Shown one piece after another: positions 7,697 to 13,802 of a stretch of DNA of 64,000 nucleotides. The position numbers and the translations under genes are program-made. The stretch covers positions 1 to 64,000 of the forward strand of contig CAVVDM010000009.1 of the NCBI GenBank assembly GCA_963746885.1, in the 5' to 3' direction. The notes under the pieces were generated by a model. It saw only the letters and a program-made list of their open reading frames with translations, was not told where the DNA came from and did no database searches. How positions within the stretch are numbered: the first letter of the stretch is position 1; every line of letters starts with the position of its first letter. This DNA comes from DATARH01 sp963746885. Lineage in GTDB: Bacteria; Pseudomonadota; Alphaproteobacteria; ATCC43930; CGMCC-115725.

Positions 7697-8812
7697 ATGA
7701 AGATTACGGCGGCGGTTGTGCCGGCGCGCGGGGCGCCGTTCGAATTGCAGACGCTCGACCTTGCCGCGCCGCAAGCGGACGAGGTGCTGGTGCGGATCGT
7801 CGCCAGCGGGATGTGCCACACCGACCTGCACGCCCGCGACGGATATTTTCCGAACCTGCCCTACCCGGTGGTGTGCGGGCACGAGGGCGCCGGCATTGTC
7901 GCGGCGGTGGGTGCGGCGGTGAGCGATCTCGCGCCCGGCGATCCGGTCGTGATCTCGTTCCCGTGGTGCGGCGACTGCGAGCCGTGCCGGGCCGAGCGGA
8001 CCTCGTATTGTGTCAATGCCCGGACGCTCAAGTCGAGCGGCAGGCGGGTCGACGGCTCGACGCCGATGAGCCGTCACGGAGCGCCGGTCTATTCCTGTTT
8101 TTTCCAGCAATCCTCGTTTGCGACCTTCGCCGTGGCGCCGGCCAAGGATGTCGTCAAGATCCGCCGCGACGCGCCGATTGAGCTGCTCGGCCCCTTGGGG
8201 TGCGGGTTGCAGACCGGCGCCGGCGCGGTGCTCAACGTGATGCAACCCGAAGGGCGTTCGATCGCTGGCCGGTCGATTGCGATCTACGGCGTCGGTGGGG
8301 TGGGGCTCGCCGGGCTGATGGCGGCAAAGGTCGCCCAATGCGATCCAATCATTGCGGTCGACCGCTTGCCCGGTCGCCTCGCGCTGGCGCGCGAACTGGG
8401 CGCCACCCATGCACTCGAAAGCCGGGGCGGGGAGACCCTGGCCGAGATCCGCCGGATCACCGGCGGCGGCACCCATTTCGCGCTCGAAACCTCGGCGATG
8501 CCGGAGGTGTTCCGCATGGCCGTCGATGGGCTGCGCGGGCTCGGCACGTGTGTTTTGGTCGGCAGTGCCCGCGCCGGCACCGAAGTCAGCTTCGAGATGC
8601 CGGTGTTGCAGGGCGGCCGCACGGTGCGCGGCGTCATCCAGGGCGACAGCCAACCGGGCGAATTCATCCCGCGCCTAGTCGACCTCTTCATGGCCGGGCA
8701 GTTCCCGCTCGACCGGCTGATCACCCGCTACGAGTTTGCGGAGATCAACCGGGCGGCGGCCGATGCCAGCTCGGGCGCGACGATCAAGCCGGTGTTGCGG
8801 TGGCCGGCCTGA
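7697..8812 (+). CDS. Zinc-dependent alcohol dehydrogenase, aryl-alcohol type
   Basis: A 371-residue medium-chain dehydrogenase that should oxidise an alcohol with NAD(P). Catalytic zinc ligands are Cys40 and the Gly-His-Glu at 61-63. Structural zinc ligands are Cys91, Cys94, Cys97 and Cys105. A Rossmann Gly-Val-Gly-Gly-Val-Gly motif lies near residue 194. The pattern Leu-Gly-Cys-Gly-Leu-Gln-Thr-Gly-Ala-Gly-Ala-Val is typical of benzyl/aryl-alcohol and related formaldehyde dehydrogenase-like enzymes. GGAGGAGG at 7681-7688 supports the ATG at 7697. It ends back to back with the hydrolase gene on the other strand. Confidence 0.87.
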   Translation: MKITAAVVPARGAPFELQTLDLAAPQADEVLVRIVASGMCHTDLHARDGYFPNLPYPVVCGHEGAGIVAAVGAAVSDLAPGDPVVISFPWCGDCEPCRAERTSYCVNARTLKSSGRRVDGSTPMSRHGAPVYSCFFQQSSFATFAVAPAKDVVKIRRDAPIELLGPLGCGLQTGAGAVLNVMQPEGRSIAGRSIAIYGVGGVGLAGLMAAKVAQCDPIIAVDRLPGRLALARELGATHALESRGGETLAEIRRITGGGTHFALETSAMPEVFRMAVDGLRGLGTCVLVGSARAGTEVSFEMPVLQGGRTVRGVIQGDSQPGEFIPRLVDLFMAGQFPLDRLITRYEFAEINRAAADASSGATIKPVLRWPA

Positions 8813-9688
8813 TCAGCCCTTGACGTATTCCATGCGGAAGCCGTCGCCCCAGCGCTTGATGTGGCCGACCGAGGGCGATGGGAAGTGCATCGTGCAGCAC
8901 AGCGTGTCGGTGTCGCAGTAGCGCTCGAAAAAGCGCCGCCGCGTCGCGACGGCCTGGTCGCGGTCGGTATCGACGCGCATGACCAGCTCGGGATAGCGGG
9001 CCTGGATCGGCGAGTGGATCAAGTCGCCGGTGAACACCGCCTTGTCGCCGCCGCGCCCGGCGCAAACCGCGAAATGGTCGGGCGTGTGGCCCGGAGTCGG
9101 GGTCAGGCGGATGTGGTCGTTGAGCTCGTGGTCGCTGGTGATGAGGTCGGCCCGGTTGGCCTCGATGACCGGCAAGACGCTCTCCGAGATATTGTCGAGC
9201 GGGGTCTTTTGGTGCACCTCGCTCCAGTACGTGTATTCCTTCTTCGAGAACAGGTAGCGCGCCTTCGGGAAGGTTGGGACCCAGCGGCCGTTTTCGAGCT
9301 TGGTGTTCCAGCCGACATGGTCGCCGTGCAGGTGGGTGCACATGACGAAGTCGATGTCCTCGACGCCGAGACCGGCTGCCTTCAGCGCTACCATCCAGTT
9401 GGCGTCCTTCTTGCCGTTCCACGCCGGCCGCAGCGGGAACGTCTTGTCGTTGCCGATACAGGCATCGACCAGGATATTGTGGTGCGGCGTCTTGACGACA
9501 TAGGACTGGAAGCACAGTACGACATTGCCGGTCTTGGGGTCGCAGCCGGCCGGCTCGAGCCAGGATCGGTTTTCCTCGTAGACCTCCTTGCTGAGCGTTG
9601 GCAGGAAGTCGAATAGCGGCGTGAACCCGTATTCCTGCTCGACGATCCGGTGGATCGTCATGTCATTGACGGCGAAGGTCGTGGGCAT
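8813..9688 (-). CDS. Metallo-beta-lactamase-fold hydrolase
   Basis: A 291-residue hydrolase with the His-Leu-His-Gly-Asp-His metal motif at 119-124, a later Gly-His-Thr-Pro-Asp-His (about 190) and Phe-Thr-Gly-Asp (about 209). This is the dinuclear zinc set of the quorum-quenching-lactonase and MBL-hydrolase group. It probably hydrolyses a lactone or ester, with unknown substrate. The ATG at 9688 was chosen over one 13 codons upstream because a GAGAGGAG site precedes it. It lies downstream of the phage repressor on the same strand, 112 bases away, and is probably host sequence bordering the phage locus. Confidence 0.82.
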   Translation of the reverse strand: MPTTFAVNDMTIHRIVEQEYGFTPLFDFLPTLSKEVYEENRSWLEPAGCDPKTGNVVLCFQSYVVKTPHHNILVDACIGNDKTFPLRPAWNGKKDANWMVALKAAGLGVEDIDFVMCTHLHGDHVGWNTKLENGRWVPTFPKARYLFSKKEYTYWSEVHQKTPLDNISESVLPVIEANRADLITSDHELNDHIRLTPTPGHTPDHFAVCAGRGGDKAVFTGDLIHSPIQARYPELVMRVDTDRDQAVATRRRFFERYCDTDTLCCTMHFPSPSVGHIKRWGDGFRMEYVKG

Positions 9689-9800
9689 GTCGGCGACTCC
9701 TCTCCCGGGGGCATGGCGTTGCCGCAATCGTAGTCCGCCGGCGCCACGATGACAAACCCGCCGCGCGGCCCGCGTAGCCCTGCTGCGAGCGTGCCGCGCT

Positions 9801-10481
9801 TTACCCTTCCTGATCGACCCCGACGATCAGGTGGCACTCGCGGATCTCGCCGCGGGGGATGCGCAGCTCGGCCGGCGGGTTGAGCTGGCGCAATACCAGC
9901 GTGTCGTCGTCCCACCGCACGAACTGCTTGATCAGCACGGCCTGGCCCTCCTTGTAGACGACGACGTCGCGGCCGCGGGTCGGCGGCTTGAATGGGTTGA
10001 CGTGCAACAGCCAGCCCTGCTCATAGCGCGGCTCCATGCTGTCGCCGACCATGTAGATGGCGTAAGCGCCGCGCACGCCGGTCAGGTTGGCGGGGCGCGT
10101 CGTGTAGCCGATCGGCCCGTCGCCGAGAAACATCTCCTGGTCGCCGCCGCCGCGCGCGGCGCTGCGGATCGGGATCGGCTCGACACGCGGCGGGCCGACC
10201 GGATCGACCGTGCCGCGCGGCGGCCGGCCGCGTCGTGCCGGCGTGGTCAGTCCCGAGGACGCGCGCGGCGGGGCATCCATGCCGCCGCCGGCATGATGCA
10301 GCACTTCCTCCTGCGAGACGCCGAGGAAGGTCGCGATCTGGACCGCTTCCAACAGCTTCATCTGGCGCTCGCCCTTGACCATGCGCGAGACCGCCGACGG
10401 CGCGAGGCGCAGATGGCGGGCGAGATCGGCCTGCGACACGCCGGCCCGCTCAAGCGCACGGTTGAACCAGATCGGATCCAT
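9801..10481 (-). CDS. CI-like phage repressor (XRE helix-turn-helix plus S24 peptidase)
   Basis: A 226-residue repressor. Residues about 6-58 form an XRE helix-turn-helix (Ser-Gln-Ala-Asp-Leu-Ala-Arg then Ser-Ala-Val-Ser-Arg-Met). A Pro/Arg-rich linker spans about 70-105. Residues about 138-220 are an S24/LexA-like autoprotease with Ser148 in Val-Gly-Asp-Ser-Met-Glu-Pro and Lys185 in Leu-Ile-Lys-Gln. Such proteins hold lytic genes off and may self-cleave after RecA activation. It is divergent from the phage genes. A clear promoter (-35 TTGTCA, -10 TATTAT) and a palindrome lie in front of it. No canonical Ala-Gly cleavage site was seen. Confidence 0.85.
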   Translation of the reverse strand: MDPIWFNRALERAGVSQADLARHLRLAPSAVSRMVKGERQMKLLEAVQIATFLGVSQEEVLHHAGGGMDAPPRASSGLTTPARRGRPPRGTVDPVGPPRVEPIPIRSAARGGGDQEMFLGDGPIGYTTRPANLTGVRGAYAIYMVGDSMEPRYEQGWLLHVNPFKPPTRGRDVVVYKEGQAVLIKQFVRWDDDTLVLRQLNPPAELRIPRGEIRECHLIVGVDQEG

Positions 10482-10498
10482 TTGCCGTCATCCTAATT

Positions 10499-10514
10499 GC
10501 GATATTGACATCGC
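10499..10514. promoter_or_regulatory. Candidate repressor operator, GCGAT-N6-ATCGC
   Basis: A palindrome overlaps the plus-strand -35 element and lies just downstream of the minus-strand -10 in front of the repressor. A repressor bound here would block the divergent early promoter and its own transcription. It is the best operator candidate in the gap. Only this single copy is obvious, whereas classical CI regions have three. Confidence 0.5.
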
Positions 10515-10533
10515 TAAAAACATAATATATGAG
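10505..10533 (+). promoter_or_regulatory. Promoter for the rightward phage genes
   Basis: A perfect -35 TTGACA (10505-10510), a 17-base AT-rich spacer and a weak -10 TATGAG (10528-10533) lie 30 bases before the zinc-finger-like gene at 10563. The -35 overlaps the candidate operator. Confidence 0.5.
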
Positions 10534-10550
10534 ACGTGCGTGTTTGACAA
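10522..10550 (-). promoter_or_regulatory. Repressor promoter
   Basis: On the minus strand, -35 TTGTCA (10550-10545) and -10 TATTAT (10527-10522) have exactly 17 bases between them. They sit 41 bases upstream of the repressor ATG at 10481, in the most AT-rich stretch of the neighbourhood. Confidence 0.6.
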
Positions 10551-10562
10551 GAGGCGGGGCGC

Positions 10563-10946
10563 ATGCGGATCAAACCAACAGCAACACCGCACGTCGGGGA
10601 GCAGGCTGGCGAGGCGGCCGAAGGCTGCGCATTTGTTCTTGACGACGTCGGTCACGGGCAAGCGGCGCCGGATGTGTGCGGCGCTCCCCGCCAGCCCGGC
10701 TCGGCCTATTGTCCGCGGCACCATGCCAGGTGCCATCTTGCCGATGGCAGTGCCGCCGCGCGGCAATGGCAGCGCGAGAGCGACGCGCTCGCGGCAGCGG
10801 TCGGCGGCAAACGCGGCGACGTGGCGCGTCAGCCCTCGCTGCAGTCGCTGCGCCGGCTCGAGCGAGCCGCGCGGGTGGCTTCGCGCCCCAATCGTTCACG
10901 TTTTACCCCCCAAAGGAGCGCCGATGCCGATACCCCGAAGCGATAA
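10563..10946 (+). CDS. Small Cys/His protein, possible regulator
   Basis: A 127-residue basic protein of unrecognised family. Its central part has Cys-Gly-Ala-Pro-Arg-Gln-Pro-Gly-Ser-Ala-Tyr-Cys-Pro-Arg-His-His-Ala-Arg-Cys (about residues 39-57), a spacing able to bind zinc and reminiscent of the C-terminal Tyr-Cys-x-x-His motif of GcrA-type cell-cycle regulators. It is the first gene right of the repressor, with a GAGGCGGGG ribosome site. A transcription factor role is inference. It overlaps the next ORF by 23 bases, so its 3' end could be shorter. Confidence 0.45.
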   Translation: MRIKPTATPHVGEQAGEAAEGCAFVLDDVGHGQAAPDVCGAPRQPGSAYCPRHHARCHLADGSAAARQWQRESDALAAAVGGKRGDVARQPSLQSLRRLERAARVASRPNRSRFTPQRSADADTPKR

Positions 10947-11478
10947 ATTTTCGCGCCGCGCCGTGCCGGATAACGGGCCGACGCCCGAGCGCCGGCAACA
11001 CGGCCCCATCGAACGCCTCGACCGGCCGATCGGCGACGCTTCGGGTCATCCGGCCCGGCCTTACCGCGCCGTCGACACGCTTGCGATCATGGAGCGGCGC
11101 GGTTCGATCAGCGCGGGAATGCGGCAGGCGGGCGAGGATTTCCGCGCGCGGTTTGCCCTTGCCCAACTCGACCCGCTGCGCGCGCTCGACCTGTCGCACC
11201 TGCGCATGGGCGAGCGCGGCCCGCGCCCCGACCGCGACGGCCCCGGCTTGCGCATCGAGGCGGCCCGCGCGGCAGTGCGGCGGGCGATCCAGGCGGTCGG
11301 TGGCCTCGCCTCGCCGGCCGGGTCGTGCCTGTGGCATGTGCTCGGCTGGGAGCGGTCGCTGAAGGAATGGGCGTTGGAGCAAGGGTGGAGCGGGCGCCGG
11401 GTCAGCCAGGAAGCTGCCTCGGGGATCCTCGTCGCCGCGCTCGGCGCCCTCGAAGCCCATCTCGGCCGGCCGAAATAG
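10924..11478 (+). CDS. DUF6456-like phage-associated protein
   Basis: A 184-residue protein with an Arg/Pro-rich N-terminus and a helical C-terminal half (about residues 55-180). The C-terminal half resembles DUF6456: an Ala-Gly-x-x-Phe-Arg-Ala-Arg-Phe helix, an Arg-Ala-Ala-Val-Arg-Arg-Ala-Ile helix, then Leu-Trp-His-Val-Leu-Gly-Trp-Glu and an Ala-Ala-Ser-Gly-Ile-Leu-Val-Ala-Ala-Leu helix. Relatives in alphaproteobacteria are often DNA-associated, but no function is established here. An AAGGAG site at 10913-10918 supports the ATG at 10924. It lies between the repressor module and the terminase promoter, where regulators of late expression are expected. Confidence 0.5.
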   Translation: MPIPRSDKFSRRAVPDNGPTPERRQHGPIERLDRPIGDASGHPARPYRAVDTLAIMERRGSISAGMRQAGEDFRARFALAQLDPLRALDLSHLRMGERGPRPDRDGPGLRIEAARAAVRRAIQAVGGLASPAGSCLWHVLGWERSLKEWALEQGWSGRRVSQEAASGILVAALGALEAHLGRPK

Positions 11479-11502
11479 TTGTTATAATCGCATTTTATGT
11501 CG

Positions 11503-11531
11503 TTGACAAATCCGGATCGATCTGATATAAG
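11503..11531 (+). promoter_or_regulatory. Strong promoter for the packaging/structural genes
   Basis: Perfect -35 TTGACA (11503-11508), a 17-base spacer and -10 TATAAG (11526-11531, five of six). This is the best sigma-70-type promoter in the window and stands 65 bases before the terminase small-subunit start. All following head and tail genes run in the same direction with small gaps. No perfect copy of the repressor palindrome overlaps it. Confidence 0.65.
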
Positions 11532-11595
11532 ATCACCATACTGACGGAACTGGGCCGGCGACGGCCCGATCGCACCTCTCGTCACAGAGTCGTTC

Positions 11596-12072
11596 TTGGC
11601 AACTCGGTCTCCCCGGCGTCCTGGCTCCCCGGCAACGGGCAAGCGCCGCAGCCGGAAAAACAGCGCCGATGAGCCGAGGCCGGGCGAAATCGAGGAGGTT
11701 GCGGCGCGCGCCGCGCGGCTCGGGATTACCCCGGAGCGCGTCCTCGCCGAATATGCCAGGATCGCCTTTGCCGATCTGCGGCACATCGTCGATTGGGGTC
11801 CCGACGGGCTCGTCATCAAGGCGCTGAAGGAATTGAGCGAGGAGGACGCGGCGGCGATCTCGGAGATCGTCCCCGGTTCCGATCCGAGCCATTCCCGCGT
11901 CAAGCTCTACGACAAGAAGGCAGCGCTCGACGCAATAGCGCGGCATCTCGGCATGTTCCCGCTGCCGGCACGGCGCCATGAGGATGACGCTCCCGACGAC
12001 GAAGCGGAGGATCCTCGTGAATTCCTTGCACGCGAGCTCGCTCGCCTCGCTGCCGGAGGCGGTGAGGAATAG
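11596..12072 (+). CDS. Terminase small subunit
   Basis: A 158-residue DNA-recognition subunit of the packaging motor. A basic N-terminus is followed by an Ile-Thr-Pro-Glu-Arg-Val-Leu-Ala-Glu-Tyr-Ala-Arg-Ile-Ala-Phe-Ala-Asp helix (about 42-60). A Lys-Leu-Tyr-Asp-Lys-Lys-Ala-Ala-Leu-Asp-Ala-Ile-Ala helix and Arg-His-Leu-Gly-Met-Phe (about 102-122) are hallmarks of the Terminase_2 family and of GTA-type small terminases. The start is TTG at 11596, and I see no ATG or GTG at a suitable place. It overlaps the large subunit, as usual in this pair. Confidence 0.8.
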   Translation: MATRSPRRPGSPATGKRRSRKNSADEPRPGEIEEVAARAARLGITPERVLAEYARIAFADLRHIVDWGPDGLVIKALKELSEEDAAAISEIVPGSDPSHSRVKLYDKKAALDAIARHLGMFPLPARRHEDDAPDDEAEDPREFLARELARLAAGGGEE

Positions 12073-13348
12073 CCTTGTCTGGTCGCTGTCGCGCGAGCAG
12101 GCGCTGACCGTCAAATACGATTGGTCGTACCGGGCGCGGCGCGAGCAGCTGCCGCCCGAGGGCGATTGGCGGGTGTGGCTGTTGCTGGCGGGGCGCGGCT
12201 TCGGCAAGACGCGCACCGGTGCCGAACTGGTGCGGGCGCGCGTTGGGGCGCATCAGGCGCGCCGCATCGCGCTCGTCGCGCCGACGGCGGCCGATGCGCG
12301 CGACGTGATGGTCGAGGGTGAGAGCGGCCTCCTGGCGATTGCGCCTCCCTGGAAGCGGCCGTTGTACGAGCCGTCGAAGCGGCGGCTGACATGGCCGAAC
12401 GGCGCCGTGGCCACAACCTACAGCGCCGACGAGCCGGAGCGGCTGCGCGGCCCGCAGCACGATTTCGCGTGGTGCGACGAGCTGGCGGCGTGGCGCTATC
12501 CGGAGGCCTGGGACATGCTGATGTTCGGGCTCAGGCTCGGCGCCGACCCGCGCGCCGTCGTGACCACGACGCCGCGCCCGACAAAGCTGGTGCGCGGCCT
12601 CGTTGCCGATCCGCACGTCATTGTGACGCGCGGCCGCACCGCAGCCAACCGCGCCAATCTGGCGCCGGCGTTTCTCGACCAGATCGTGCGGCGCTACGAG
12701 GGAACAAGGCTCGGCCGGCAGGAGCTCGACGCCGAGATCCTCGACGACATGCCCGGCGCCTTGTGGCAACGCGGCATCATCGAGGCGGTGCGGTCGAGCG
12801 CGCCGGCCAAGCTCGTGCGGGTGGTGGTGGCGATCGACCCGGCGGCCGGGTCGGGCGAGCATGCCGACGAGACCGGCATCGTCGTCGCCGGCCGCGACGC
12901 GCTGGGCCACGCCTATGTGCTGGCCGACGCCTCGGGCCGCTATGCGCCGGCCGAATGGGCGCGCGTCGCGACGGCCGCTTATACCGCGCACCAGGCCGAC
13001 CGCATCGTCGGCGAAGTCAACAATGGCGGCGAGATGGTCGAGGCGACGCTCAGGATGATCGATCCGAACGTGCCGTTCGGTGCCGTGCGCGCGTCGCGCG
13101 GCAAGGCGGCGCGGGCCGAGCCGGTAGCGGCGCTCTACGAGCAGGGCCGCATCCACCATGTCGGCGCTTTCCCGCAACTCGAAGACCAGATGTGCTCGTT
13201 TACCGCCGATTTCGACCGCAACGTCGCGGGCTATTCGCCCGACCGGGTCGATGCGCTGGTCTGGGCGATCACCGGAACTCCTGGTCGCGCCGCCGGCAGG
13301 GGATGGAATTTTCGAGGCTTATCGGCAGCTTGCCGGGAAAGGGAGTGA
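12017..13348 (+). CDS. Terminase large subunit (GTA/HK97-type packaging ATPase-nuclease)
   Basis: A 443-residue packaging motor with an N-terminal ATPase: Walker A Ala-Gly-Arg-Gly-Phe-Gly-Lys-Thr (about 58-65) and Walker B with the catalytic pair in Trp-Cys-Asp-Glu (152-155). The C-terminal RNase H-like nuclease begins with Ala-Ile-Asp-Pro-Ala-Ala-Gly-Ser-Gly (about 274) and includes Ser-Pro-Asp-Arg-Val-Asp-Ala (about 415). The family (COG5323) includes RcGTA gp2. GTG at 12017 was chosen over an ATG at 11978 because GGAGG lies seven bases upstream. It is shorter at the C-terminus than most phage terminases but all motifs are present. Confidence 0.9.
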   Translation: MNSLHASSLASLPEAVRNSLVWSLSREQALTVKYDWSYRARREQLPPEGDWRVWLLLAGRGFGKTRTGAELVRARVGAHQARRIALVAPTAADARDVMVEGESGLLAIAPPWKRPLYEPSKRRLTWPNGAVATTYSADEPERLRGPQHDFAWCDELAAWRYPEAWDMLMFGLRLGADPRAVVTTTPRPTKLVRGLVADPHVIVTRGRTAANRANLAPAFLDQIVRRYEGTRLGRQELDAEILDDMPGALWQRGIIEAVRSSAPAKLVRVVVAIDPAAGSGEHADETGIVVAGRDALGHAYVLADASGRYAPAEWARVATAAYTAHQADRIVGEVNNGGEMVEATLRMIDPNVPFGAVRASRGKAARAEPVAALYEQGRIHHVGAFPQLEDQMCSFTADFDRNVAGYSPDRVDALVWAITGTPGRAAGRGWNFRGLSAACRERE

Positions 13349-13354
13349 GGCTCG

Positions 13355-13798
13355 ATGACGCTTCTCGTAAAAGACGCCAACACCAGCGTGCAGTCGCTGG
13401 CGACCGAAATCGACGGCAACGGCAACCTGGTTCCGCTGCACGCGCCGGCTGCGACCGACGCGTCGGGCGTGTCGACCCCGGTCGGGCCGCAAAACCCGCT
13501 GCCGGTCATCAACGCTGCCGGCAGCACGGCGAGCGACGGCAGCGGCACGGTGGCGGCCGGCGGCAGCGCCCAGACGCTGTTCGGCGGCATCGTGCCGGCC
13601 AACGGCTACCTGGTGCAGAACAATTCCGCCGCAGCGCTGTGGGTCTCGGATGTCGGCGTCGCTTCGGATAGTGGCGCCAGCATCCAGCTCGCGGCCAATG
13701 GTGGCCTGTTTGCGACGCCGTCGGGCTACAAGCCGGCCGGGGCGGTCAGCCTCTACGGCGCGACGACCGGCCAGGCCTTTGCCGCGCGCCGGTGGTGA
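13355..13798 (+). CDS. Small phage structural protein, unknown
   Basis: A 147-residue protein without a signal peptide. After a Ser-Val-Gln-Ser-Leu start it has Pro-Leu-Pro-Val-Ile-Asn-Ala, then a likely beta-sandwich with Ala-Gln-Thr-Leu-Phe, Tyr-Leu-Val-Gln-Asn-Asn-Ser and Ala-Leu-Trp-Val-Ser. The order of strands resembles the 124-residue exported protein at 17830, suggesting the two are distant paralogues. Small proteins of this sort often decorate capsids or tail fibres. That role is inference. GGGAGTGAGG precedes the ATG. It lies six bases after the large terminase and four bases before the beta-helix gene. Confidence 0.55.
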   Translation: MTLLVKDANTSVQSLATEIDGNGNLVPLHAPAATDASGVSTPVGPQNPLPVINAAGSTASDGSGTVAAGGSAQTLFGGIVPANGYLVQNNSAAALWVSDVGVASDSGASIQLAANGGLFATPSGYKPAGAVSLYGATTGQAFAARRW

Positions 13799-13802
13799 GG
13801 CG

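Noticed and set aside
11900..13177. Long minus-strand ORF opposite the large terminase
   Set aside because: Composition is His/Arg/Ala-rich shadow coding. The plus strand has full terminase motifs.
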